Assembly: GCA_964402955.1 (NCBI GenBank)
Contig: CAYOEZ010000243.1
Location: 1 to 6,728 of the forward strand
Source of the DNA: CAYOEZ01 sp964402955
GTDB lineage: Bacteria > Chloroflexota > DTOL01 > DAOUCN01
Reading direction: 5' to 3'
DNA: 6,728 bases
Of this stretch, positions 1-5,957 are shown piece after piece. Each line of letters begins with the position of its first letter. Within the stretch, counting starts at the first letter, position 1. The position numbers and the translations under genes are program-made. The notes beneath the pieces were generated by a model. It worked only from the letters and a program-made list of their open reading frames with translations, searched no databases and was not told the DNA's origin.

Positions 1-177
1 AACACGGTCACGCCCATCATGGATTCGGCGAAACGCACCGTGGACACCGTGCAGGGCACAACCACATTCGTGTCCGACACTCTCGTAGCGCCACTGATTG
101 GCCTGGCCGGCTTTTTCAGCGCAATCAAAGGCACAGTGAGTGCTTTGTTTCACCGCAGAAAGAATAGGAGGAGCTAA
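1..177 (+). CDS. DUF948/YtxG-like membrane-associated protein, C-terminal fragment
   Basis: Frame 1 is open from the window edge to TAA at 175-177, giving 58 C-terminal residues; the start lies outside the window. What is visible is a Thr/Val-rich stretch (about residues 1-31 of the fragment), a short hydrophobic Leu/Ile/Gly/Phe segment (about 31-44) and a basic tail rich in Arg/Lys. I assign it to the DUF948/YtxG-like group mainly because such proteins commonly sit directly before YtxH proteins, as in ytxGHJ of Bacillus subtilis, and because the ending resembles Chloroflexota members I know. The N-terminal membrane helix expected for that family cannot be seen. The stop is only 2 nt before the next start, so the two genes are almost certainly co-transcribed. 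The biochemical function of this family is unknown. The reading frame is well supported; the family name is moderate. Confidence 0.6.
   Translation, partial: NTVTPIMDSAKRTVDTVQGTTTFVSDTLVAPLIGLAGFFSAIKGTVSALFHRRKNRRS
166..173 (+). promoter_or_regulatory. Ribosome binding site of the YtxH-like gene
   Basis: AGGAGGAG lies 6 nt before the ATG at 180 and overlaps the last codons of the upstream gene. It is a near-perfect anti-Shine-Dalgarno match and fixes the ATG at 180 as the start. Confidence 0.85.
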
Positions 178-179
178 CG

Positions 180-512
180 ATGAGCGATAACAATGGCACG
201 GATTTCCTGGCAGGGTTTCTGCTGGGCGCAGTTGCTGGAACAGCCCTTGCTCTGCTCTTTGCACCTCAGTCTGGCGAGCTGACCCGGCAGCAGCTCAAAG
301 AGCAGTCGATCGAGCTGAAAGGCCGCGCTGGCGAACTGTCGACTAAGGCTCGCGAACAGGCTGAAGAGATCACCGCGCGTGGCCGCATTGTGCTCGAAGA
401 ACGCGTCGCCGAGTTGGAGGAAGCGGTTGCCGAGGGCAAGAAAGCCGCTGACAAGACGCGCAAGGATCTCATGAGCAAGCTCGATGAGGCGCGAAGCACG
501 ACGAAGGCATAG
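180..512 (+). CDS. YtxH-like gas-vesicle/stress family protein
   Basis: This 110-residue protein has the plan of the YtxH family (PF12732). A hydrophobic glycine-rich segment at residues 8-28 (FLAGFLLGAVAG and onward) ends in the typical Phe-Ala-Pro-x-Ser-Gly turn (residues 27-31). A long, highly charged helix follows (about 33-108), rich in Glu, Lys, Arg and Ala and probably a coiled coil. The expected location is one membrane-inserted N-terminal helix with a cytoplasmic helical tail. In Bacillus subtilis ytxH is a general-stress gene; no molecular activity is established. It follows the DUF948-like gene by 2 nt and uses a strong Shine-Dalgarno at 166-173. Its last codons form one arm of a hairpin (506-534). 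It is complete and of normal length. Family confidence is high; function is unknown. Confidence 0.9.
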   Translation: MSDNNGTDFLAGFLLGAVAGTALALLFAPQSGELTRQQLKEQSIELKGRAGELSTKAREQAEEITARGRIVLEERVAELEEAVAEGKKAADKTRKDLMSKLDEARSTTKA

Positions 513-534
513 CCGGCGCTTAAGCGCCGATGCC
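506..534 (+). other. Hairpin at the end of the YtxH-like gene
   Basis: Positions 514-529 are a perfect 16-nt palindrome (CGGCGCTTAAGCGCCG) that can fold as a 6-bp stem with a TTAA loop. An outer 5-bp stem, GGCAT (506-510) with ATGCC (530-534), extends it across a 3-nt bulge. It overlaps the stop codon (510-512). No T-run follows, so it looks more like a 3'-end stabiliser or a protein-binding palindrome than a terminator by itself. Confidence 0.45.
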
Positions 535-549
535 AGGGGAAATGAGGAT

Positions 550-592
550 CAGGCCACAGAGGAGCTGTCTCACCCTGTGGCCTGCTGTGTTT
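550..592 (+). terminator. Candidate intrinsic terminator between ytxH-like and sigma-factor genes
   Basis: CAGGCCACAG (550-559) and CTGTGGCCTG (575-584) form a perfect 10-bp stem with a 15-nt loop. The tract after it, CTGTGTTT (585-592), is only moderately T-rich, so termination may be partial. It lies 37 nt after the YtxH-like stop and 33 nt before the sigma-factor start. If it works, the two modules are separate units or are joined by read-through. No convincing promoter fits between the stem and the sigma-factor gene. Confidence 0.5.
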
Positions 593-617
593 CAGGTCAA
601 CCGATCCAGGTGGGTAC

Positions 618-1355
618 ATGGCAGACGCCCCAACCTTTGAGAGAGACGATGAAGTCGCCGTCTTCGCCGAATATGCTCGCACGCGCGACCCCAGGCTGCG
701 CGAACAACTGATCACGCACTACATCGGCCTGGTCAGCTACCTTGCGCGCCGCTTTCACGCGGCCGACGAGCAAATGGACGACCTGATGCAGGTCGGTTTC
801 GTCGGACTGATGAAGGCCATCGATCGCTTCGATCCAGCACGCGGCGCGTGTTTCACCAGCTATGCTGTGCCAACCATCGTCGGTGAGATCAGGCACTACT
901 TCCGCGATGTCGAGCAAGCCATACCGCTGCCGCGCCGGCTGCAAGAGCTGCGCTCACGCGCCGCCGAAGAAGTCGAGCGGCTTACTCAGCAATTGGACCG
1001 CACGCCCTCCGACGCTGAGGTGGCCGCCGCGCTGGATACGACACCTGAAGAGATTGCTGCGACCCACACTGAGCAGCCACTGTCACTCGATGATCAGCAG
1101 GCTGCGGGCAACGAGCCAGAGCTCAACGCTGCACTGCGCTCCAACAGCGATGACATCGAGCGCATGGAAGACCGTGCAACAATCGTCCAGATTCTAGGGC
1201 GGCTGACGCCGCGCGAACGCATTGTCCTCTACCTCCGTTTCTACGTGGGCCTTTCCCAGGCCGAAGTAGCCAGGCGGCTCAAGATCTCGCAGATGCAGGT
1301 CTCTCGTCTGCAACATCATGGTATAGAGAAGGTAAAGCGTAGCATAGACCAATGA
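618..1355 (+). CDS. RNA polymerase sigma factor, SigB/SigF/SigG subfamily
   Basis: This 245-residue protein is a full group 3 sigma-70 factor that would direct core RNA polymerase to a dedicated promoter set. Region 2 spans about residues 14-100, with the core-binding and -10-recognition stretch DLMQVGFVGLMKAIDRFDP (55-73) and the TSYAVPTIVGEIRHYFRD segment (80-97). Region 3 is about 105-160, with PRRLQELR at 105-112. Region 4 is about 190-242, with LTPRERIVLYLRF (196-208) and a helix-turn-helix at 212-239. Length and order match the SigB/F/G subfamily. After HYFRD the usual Lys-Gly-Trp-type motif reads Val-Glu-Gln. Shine-Dalgarno AGGTGG (608-613) lies 4 nt before the ATG. The stop overlaps the next gene (ATGA, 1352-1355). 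Relatives are usually controlled by an RsbW/SpoIIAB-type anti-sigma kinase; none is present in the window, so control is unknown. Confidence 0.93.
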   Translation: MADAPTFERDDEVAVFAEYARTRDPRLREQLITHYIGLVSYLARRFHAADEQMDDLMQVGFVGLMKAIDRFDPARGACFTSYAVPTIVGEIRHYFRDVEQAIPLPRRLQELRSRAAEEVERLTQQLDRTPSDAEVAAALDTTPEEIAATHTEQPLSLDDQQAAGNEPELNAALRSNSDDIERMEDRATIVQILGRLTPRERIVLYLRFYVGLSQAEVARRLKISQMQVSRLQHHGIEKVKRSIDQ

Positions 1356-2302
1356 ACGTCTCCGTCATTGTAACCGTTCGCAACGAAAAAGCAACCATCG
1401 GCCAATTACTTGCGTCACTACAGGCACAGACGCGTCTGCCAGACGAAATCGTGATTGTCGATGGCGGATCGCAGGATCGCACGGTCGAGATCATTCGCGC
1501 ATACGTGGCGACCGGCGCACCCCTGCGCCTCATAAGCATTCCCGGCGCCAATATTTCGCGGGGGCGCAATCATGCCATTTCCGAAGCAGCAAGCGAGATC
1601 ATCGCCGCCACCGATGCGGGTGTGCGCCTCCCTCCGCAATGGCTGGAAGAGTTGACCAGACCGTTCGCCTCCCCAGAGGTCGACGTGGTCAGCGGCTTTT
1701 TCGTCGCCGATCCGCACACCGTCTTCGAGACAGCGCTGGGCGCAACGGTGCTGCCGCAACTGGCCGACGTCAACCCCGAGAGCTTCCTGCCGTCGAGCCG
1801 CTCGGTTGCCTTCACCAAAGCGGCATGGCAGAAGGCCGGCGGCTATCCGGAATGGCTGGACTATTGCGAAGATGTGATCTTCGACCTGGCCCTGCGCCAG
1901 CACGGCTGCCGCTTCGCCTTCGCGCCCGACGCGGTGGCCTATTTCCGGCCGCGCTCGAGCATCAGGGCATTCTTCGTGCAGTATTACCGCTATGCGCGCG
2001 GAGACGGGAAAGCCAACCTGTGGCGCAAGAGGCATGCCATTCGTTACGCAACCTATGTCGCTGCCCCCCTTGTCTTCCTACTTGGCTTACGCTATAACAT
2101 ATTGTGGCTGGCCTTGCTGGCAGGAGCGCTGGCCTACTGTCTGCGTCCCTACCAGCGCCTGTGGCCGCATCTGCGCCAATGGAATACGGTTAATCGGCTG
2201 CACGCGCTTGCTCTTGTGCCCATAATTCGCGTCGCCGGCGACGTTGCCAAGATGCTCGGTTACCCTGTGGGCGTGTGGTGGCGCCTGCGCCATCGCCCTT
2301 GA
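1352..2302 (+). CDS. Glycosyltransferase family 2 with C-terminal membrane segment
   Basis: This 316-residue inverting GT-A enzyme probably adds a sugar from a nucleotide-sugar donor to a lipid-linked glycan. Seen in order are the start strand SVIVTVRNE (4-12), the nucleotide-binding Asp in VDGGSQD (36-42), a SRGRNHAI helix (69-76), TDAG (87-90) in the place of the metal-binding DxD, the probable catalytic-base motif CEDVIFDLAL (172-181), and QYYRYARGDGKAN (210-222), the counterpart of the Q/RxxRW-type acceptor motif. A hydrophobic region at about 231-263 gives one or two membrane helices, and the tail is basic. The ATG overlaps the sigma-factor stop (ATGA) and no Shine-Dalgarno lies at a useful distance, so translation probably depends on coupling. 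The sugar and acceptor cannot be told from sequence. Confidence 0.88.
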   Translation: MNVSVIVTVRNEKATIGQLLASLQAQTRLPDEIVIVDGGSQDRTVEIIRAYVATGAPLRLISIPGANISRGRNHAISEAASEIIAATDAGVRLPPQWLEELTRPFASPEVDVVSGFFVADPHTVFETALGATVLPQLADVNPESFLPSSRSVAFTKAAWQKAGGYPEWLDYCEDVIFDLALRQHGCRFAFAPDAVAYFRPRSSIRAFFVQYYRYARGDGKANLWRKRHAIRYATYVAAPLVFLLGLRYNILWLALLAGALAYCLRPYQRLWPHLRQWNTVNRLHALALVPIIRVAGDVAKMLGYPVGVWWRLRHRP

Positions 2303-2323
2303 ACACTGTGAGGATGAAAAGGA

Positions 2324-3214
2324 TTGCCAGCACGACCTGACTTGTCCGTCATCATTTTGAACTATAATACACGTGACCTCTTGCGTGCCTGCCTGCGCTC
2401 AGTCTTCGCCAGTGATGTGCCTGGAGGCCTGGATGTCATCGTTATTGACAACTGCTCGCACGATGACAGCGCGGCCATGGTTGAGGCTGAGTTCCCACAG
2501 GCCAGGCTCATCCGCAGCCCGCGCAATGGCGGCTTCGCCTTTGGCAACAACCAGGGCTTGCGTATCGCCGAGGGCTGCTACCTGCTTCTGCTCAACCCGG
2601 ACACAGAGGTTCCGCCCGACGCATTCTCTACCCTGCTTCAATTCATGGATGAGCATAGCGAGGCCGGCGTCTGTGGCCCGCGCCTTGTGCGCGCCGATGG
2701 CAGCCTTGACCTGGCCTGCCGCCGCAGCTTCCCCGCTCCCGACGTCAGCTTCTATCGCATCGTCGGCTTGAGCAAGCTTTTCCCGCACAGCCGGCGCTTC
2801 GCCCGCTACAACCTGACCTATCTGGACGAGCACGACCTGGCCGAGGTTGACTCGGTGGTTGGCGCCTGCATGATGGTGCGGCGCGAGGCGATGGAACAGG
2901 CCGGCATGCTGGATGAGGACTTCTTCATGTATGGAGAAGACCTCGATTGGGCCTATCGCATTAAGGCACACGGCTGGAAGGTCTATTACAACCCCGCTGC
3001 GACCGTGTTGCACTACAAGCGCGAATCGGCTAGGCAGCGACCAGTCAAGACCATCAGCGAGTTCTACCGGGCCATGCTGATCTTCCACAGGAAGCATTAC
3101 GCACGGCAGACATTCTTCTTGCTCAACTGGTTCATTGTGGCAGGTATCTATCTGCGCGGCGGTTTGGCTTTGCTCGTCAACCGGCTGCGCCCACGCGAGG
3201 AGAGAATGGTATGA
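2324..3214 (+). CDS. Glycosyltransferase family 2, rhamnosyltransferase (WbbL)-like
   Basis: This 296-residue GT2 enzyme resembles WbbL-type rhamnosyltransferases and probably extends the same polyprenyl-linked glycan. It shows SVIILNYNTRDLL (8-20), the donor-binding VIDNCSHDD (40-48), RNGGFAFGNNQGLR (67-80), NPDTEV (91-96, the DxD-equivalent), VVGACMMVRREAM (178-190), FFMYGEDLDW (200-209, probable base and acceptor site) and NPAATVLHYKRES (223-235). A hydrophobic stretch at 264-285 could anchor it. The start is TTG at 2324: the frame has TGA at 2315-2317 and no ATG between, and the family typically begins just before this first strand. GAGG (2310-2313) is 10 nt upstream. A nearby ATG at 2314 is in another frame and ends after eight codons. 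It lies 21 nt after the previous gene and overlaps the next by 4 nt (ATGA). Donor specificity is inferred only from family resemblance. Confidence 0.88.
   Translation: MPARPDLSVIILNYNTRDLLRACLRSVFASDVPGGLDVIVIDNCSHDDSAAMVEAEFPQARLIRSPRNGGFAFGNNQGLRIAEGCYLLLLNPDTEVPPDAFSTLLQFMDEHSEAGVCGPRLVRADGSLDLACRRSFPAPDVSFYRIVGLSKLFPHSRRFARYNLTYLDEHDLAEVDSVVGACMMVRREAMEQAGMLDEDFFMYGEDLDWAYRIKAHGWKVYYNPAATVLHYKRESARQRPVKTISEFYRAMLIFHRKHYARQTFFLLNWFIVAGIYLRGGLALLVNRLRPREERMV
3197..3204 (+). promoter_or_regulatory. Ribosome binding site of the glycosylphosphotransferase gene
   Basis: GAGGAGAG, inside the end of the upstream glycosyltransferase gene, sits 6 nt before the ATG at 3211. It supports that start and means the overlapping gene can initiate both directly and by coupling. 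Confidence 0.8.
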
Positions 3215-4605
3215 AAAGGCGCTACATGGTTGTGGCCTTTCTCCTCTTGTGCGCGGATGCTCTCGGCAGCGCCTTGGCCTTCTATGGCGCCCATGGGCTG
3301 CGGCTGCGCACAGAATACCCACCGCCGGTGAAGGTGCCATCGTTCGACGCCTATATCTCGATGATGTTGATTCAGATCGCCGCCATGATCGTGTCTTTCG
3401 CCTTCATGCGCCTCTATATCACACGGCCTGGCGCATCACGCATCGACGAGCTCAATAGCGTCTTCATCGGCTCGTCTGTGGGCACGGTTCTGTCGCTGGC
3501 CGTTACATCGTTCGTGCTCAAGAATCTTGACTACCCGCGCCTGATGATCCCCTATGCCTGGGTGCTGACCTTTGCCATTGTCGGCGCGCAGCGCCTCATC
3601 CTGCGCGTGTTCCTGGGCCTGCTACGTCGCAAAGGTATCGGCATTGAGCGCGTCATGATTATCGGCGCCGGACGGGTCGGCGGCCGGCTGATGGAAACGA
3701 TCAAGAACTCGCCGCAGCTTGGCTACAAGGTGATCGGCTTCCTTGACAACGATCCCTGCATCACCTGTATCGATGACGTGCCGGTTCTGGGCACAGCCAA
3801 TGATCTGCCCGACATTCTCGTTCGCAACCGCATCGACGACGTGCTCATTGCACTGCCGCACGCGCCGCACAAGGACCTGGTCGACATCGTCACGCGCTGC
3901 GAGTCGGCCAAGGTCAACATCCGCGTCTTCCCCGACGTCTTTCAGATCATGGCAACTGAAGTCAGCATCAATGACCTGAACGGAATCCCTCTAGTCACCG
4001 TCCGTGACGTGGCTTTGCGTGGCTGGCGGCTGACACTGAAACGCGTCGTCGACATTATCATGAGCAGCCTTATCCTGGTCCTCACGTCGCCGATGCTGTT
4101 GTTCGTTGCCATCCTGGTGAAGTTGGATTCGCCCGGGCCGGCCTTCTATGTGCAGGAGCGCGTTGGCCTCGATGGCAAAGCGTTCCCCTGTGTCAAGTTT
4201 CGCACCATGCGCCAGGATGCGGAAGCGGAGACCGGGCCGGTGTGGGCGACCGCCAACGACAGACGGCGCACGCACATTGGCGCCACATTGCGCCGCTTCT
4301 CCATCGATGAGTTTCCACAGTTTGTGAATGTCTTGCTCGGCGACATGAGCATCGTCGGCCCACGCCCGGAGCGTCCGGCGTTTGTCGAGCAATTCCGCCA
4401 GGAGATCCCCCGCTACATGGATCGACACCGCGAGAAGGCAGGCATCACGGGCTGGGCGCAGATCAACGGGCTACGCGGCGACACGTCAATCGAAGAACGC
4501 ACCCGCTATGACGTGTGGTATGTGGAGAACTGGTCTATCTGGCTCGACTTCAAGATCATGCTGCGCACGGTCACCGAGATGGTGCGCGGACGGAACGCCT
4601 ATTGA
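3211..4605 (+). CDS. Polyprenyl-phosphate sugar-1-phosphate transferase (WbaP/WcaJ-like)
   Basis: This 464-residue enzyme belongs to the monotopic phosphoglycosyl transferases. It transfers a sugar-1-phosphate from a nucleotide sugar to undecaprenyl phosphate, the first membrane step of capsule, exopolysaccharide or O-antigen synthesis. Four hydrophobic helices (about 5-25, 48-70, 85-104, 112-134) precede a Rossmann-like domain (147-245, GAGRVGG at 152-158). A hydrophobic re-entrant segment (280-303) and the catalytic domain follow: SPGPAFYVQERVG (307-319), KFRTMR (329-334), the Asp-Glu dyad in SIDEFPQ (D366-E367), DMSIVGPRPERP (378-389), and KAGITGWAQINGLRGDT (409-425). The length is normal and all key motifs are present. 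A Cys-x-x-Cys (183-186) in the Rossmann domain is unusual. It is the last gene of the operon although it would act first. WbaP (galactose) and WcaJ (glucose) types cannot be separated here, so the sugar is open. Confidence 0.94.
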   Translation: MKRRYMVVAFLLLCADALGSALAFYGAHGLRLRTEYPPPVKVPSFDAYISMMLIQIAAMIVSFAFMRLYITRPGASRIDELNSVFIGSSVGTVLSLAVTSFVLKNLDYPRLMIPYAWVLTFAIVGAQRLILRVFLGLLRRKGIGIERVMIIGAGRVGGRLMETIKNSPQLGYKVIGFLDNDPCITCIDDVPVLGTANDLPDILVRNRIDDVLIALPHAPHKDLVDIVTRCESAKVNIRVFPDVFQIMATEVSINDLNGIPLVTVRDVALRGWRLTLKRVVDIIMSSLILVLTSPMLLFVAILVKLDSPGPAFYVQERVGLDGKAFPCVKFRTMRQDAEAETGPVWATANDRRRTHIGATLRRFSIDEFPQFVNVLLGDMSIVGPRPERPAFVEQFRQEIPRYMDRHREKAGITGWAQINGLRGDTSIEERTRYDVWYVENWSIWLDFKIMLRTVTEMVRGRNAY

Positions 4606-4630
4606 CAGGGCGCGCGGATTATGCTATATT
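4602..4630 (+). promoter_or_regulatory. Strong sigma-70-type promoter upstream of the lacI-type gene
   Basis: TTGACA (4602-4607, 6/6 match) is followed after exactly 17 nt by TATATT (4625-4630, 5/6 match). An extended -10 TGC precedes it at 4622-4624. The -35 box contains the TGA stop of the phosphotransferase gene. The predicted start site is near 4637. No terminator hairpin separates it from the upstream operon. It reads toward the repressor gene with a leader of about 208 nt. An operator-like palindrome begins about 5 nt after the predicted start site, which fits repression. Confidence 0.8.
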
Positions 4631-4641
4631 TCACGCACATT

Positions 4642-4657
4642 GCGGGAGCGCTCTCGC
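4642..4657 (+). promoter_or_regulatory. LacI-family operator O1 (GCGGGAGCGCTCTCGC)
   Basis: This is a 16-bp palindrome around GAGCGCTC with one mismatched pair (G4645/T4654). It is identical to the core of O2 at 15 of 16 positions. The GAGCGCTC centre is typical of many LacI-family sites; the Streptomyces CebR box TGGGAGCGCTCCCA has the same core. Its place just after the predicted transcription start would block promoter escape when bound. A wider inverted repeat, ATTGCG (4639-4644) with CGCAAT (4662-4667), frames it. Confidence 0.72.
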
Positions 4658-4810
4658 TTTTCGCAATACCCAAAGGCCACATCACCCCTTCATCGACGCT
4701 GGCAGAGCTTGAGCCTCAAACTGTATCCTGTTCCCTGCTTGTCACAATGCCGTGTATCTCCCGATTCTGACTGTCCTGACCTCAGCACACACATAGTCTT
4801 TTTGGAAGGC

Positions 4811-4832
4811 GCTGCGAGAGCGCTCTCGCAGC
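4811..4832 (+). promoter_or_regulatory. LacI-family operator O2, perfect 22-bp palindrome
   Basis: Positions 4811-4821 and 4822-4832 are exact reverse complements. The core GCGAGAGCGCTCTCGC (4814-4829) differs from O1 by one base. It ends 12 nt before the ATG of the lacI-type gene. Bound repressor could act as a roadblock, and as RNA the palindrome could fold into a hairpin close to the ribosome binding site. The centre-to-centre distance to O1 is 172 bp. This site strongly suggests autoregulation by the adjacent gene product. Confidence 0.8.
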
Positions 4833-4844
4833 CAAACCAGGGCG

Positions 4845-5915
4845 ATGACGCTAGAAAGGATTGCTGCGCTGGCCGGCGTTTCCCGTGCCACTGTCTCCCG
4901 AGTTGTCAACGATCAGCCACGCGTGAGCGAGGCGACGCGTGAGCGCGTGCGCCAGATCATTCAGGAGGAGGGCTACTCCCCCAACGCGGCCGCTCGTAGC
5001 CTGGTCAGCCACCGCAGCCAGACAATTGGCCTCGTCATTCCTTCAACGATGACGACGTCTATCTCGTCACCCTACTATTTGCTCGTCATGCAAGGCGTCA
5101 CGGCGGTCTGCGACCAGCGTCGCTATAGCCTCACACTCTTGCCTGCCACGTCAATCACACCCGACGGCTATGCCCATCTCATCCATAGCGGCGCAGTCGA
5201 TGGCCTCATCGTCGCCACCTCATCCGTCGGAAAGGCGTTCCTGGCATGGCTACAGCGCGAGGGCTTTCCTTTTGTCCTCATTGGCCGCCAGCCCGATCTG
5301 CCCACCATCGATACGGTGGCTTCCGATTACGAGCAGGGCGCGGCAATGGCGGCCCAGCACTTGATCTGGCAAGGATTCACGCGTATCGCCATGATCATGG
5401 GCCCGCACGACCACGGCGGCGCCATTGGCCGGCGCGACGGCTTCCTGCATACCCTGCGCGAGGCTGGTTTGTCCTGTCCTGCCAGCTACCTGGTTGAGGG
5501 CAATTTCACCCTGCAGGGCGGCCAGGAGGCCATGCGCTCCATCCTGTCGGCCCGGCCCCGCCCGCAAGCAGTGTTCTGCGCATCGGACGAGATGGCTATC
5601 GGCGCCATGCAGGTGATTCGTGACGCCGGTCTGCGCGTGCCCGATGACATCGCTGTCATCGGCTATGACGACATTCCCGTCGCCAAAACGACAGAACCTG
5701 CGCTGACAACCGTACGTCAACCCGTCGAGCAACTGGGATATACCGCCACGACCATGCTTATCGACATTCTCGAGGCGCGCGCGCTCAATCCTGCGCGTAT
5801 GCTTGAGCACCAGCATGTCGTCTTGCCCACAGAATTGGTTGTGCGTGCATCGTGCGGCCAGCAGCAGCGCTTTCGGGTGCAACAGCCGCTGGCAGAGCAC
5901 GAAATTGGGCTATAG
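4845..5915 (+). CDS. LacI-family transcriptional repressor
   Basis: This 356-residue regulator has a standard LacI plan. The N-terminal helix-turn-helix (residues 2-21, with GVSRATVSRVVN at 11-22) reads the operator. A hinge helix follows around SPNAAARSLVS (45-55), with Leu53 as the likely minor-groove residue. A periplasmic-binding-type effector domain (about 60-335) contains GLVIPS (62-67), the GAVDGLIV (116-123), FVLIGR (143-148), FCASDEMAIGA (244-254) and VIGYDDIPVA (271-280) elements. About 20 residues after the usual ARG-SER-CYS-like end (335-356) are extra. The start at 4845 gives the expected short lead before the HTH; a weak AGGG (4839-4842) sits only 2 nt away. Two near-identical operators upstream point to autorepression. 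The adjacent ABC binding-protein gene suggests control of sugar or oligosaccharide uptake. The effector cannot be named from sequence. Confidence 0.93.
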   Translation: MTLERIAALAGVSRATVSRVVNDQPRVSEATRERVRQIIQEEGYSPNAAARSLVSHRSQTIGLVIPSTMTTSISSPYYLLVMQGVTAVCDQRRYSLTLLPATSITPDGYAHLIHSGAVDGLIVATSSVGKAFLAWLQREGFPFVLIGRQPDLPTIDTVASDYEQGAAMAAQHLIWQGFTRIAMIMGPHDHGGAIGRRDGFLHTLREAGLSCPASYLVEGNFTLQGGQEAMRSILSARPRPQAVFCASDEMAIGAMQVIRDAGLRVPDDIAVIGYDDIPVAKTTEPALTTVRQPVEQLGYTATTMLIDILEARALNPARMLEHQHVVLPTELVVRASCGQQQRFRVQQPLAEHEIGL

Positions 5916-5928
5916 CGCGGATAACCTG

Positions 5929-5957
5929 AGGGGGTGATGATGGACCACAAGGGGGTG
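5929..5957 (+). repeat. Direct repeat AGGGGGTG, two copies 21 bp apart
   Basis: AGGGGGTG occurs at 5929-5936 and again at 5950-5957. The 21-bp offset is two helical turns, so a dimeric regulator could contact both on one DNA face. The first copy also resembles a Shine-Dalgarno for the possible small ORF that follows. The second leads into a small inverted repeat, GGGTG (5953-5957) with CACCC (5960-5964). G-rich 8-mers can recur by chance. Confidence 0.35.

Noticed and set aside
589..617. SigB-like promoter (GTTTCA ... GGGTAC) directly before the sigma-factor gene, which would suggest autoregulation
   Set aside because: The spacer is 17 nt, longer than the 12-15 nt usual for SigB, and the would-be -10 abuts the ATG and overlaps the ribosome binding site, leaving no room for a leader.
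542..640. A 32-codon frame starting at 542 that overlaps the sigma-factor start
   Set aside because: It lies across the strong 10-bp hairpin, its purine-rich upstream stretch is only 1 nt from the ATG, and it runs out of frame into the sigma gene.
2399..3340. Long open frame on the minus strand (313 codons) opposite the second GT2 and the start of the transferase gene
   Set aside because: The plus strand encodes two clear enzymes with intact motifs here; the antisense frame shows no recognisable domain and is expected from GC-rich codon structure.
4747..4770. Seven-codon ORF in the leader of the lacI-type gene
   Set aside because: No Shine-Dalgarno precedes it and the peptide is too short to judge; nothing links it to regulation.
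4767..4797. Second promoter just before O2 (CTGACT ... CATAGT)
   Set aside because: Both boxes are weak and the spacing is 19 nt; the upstream promoter at 4602 is far better.
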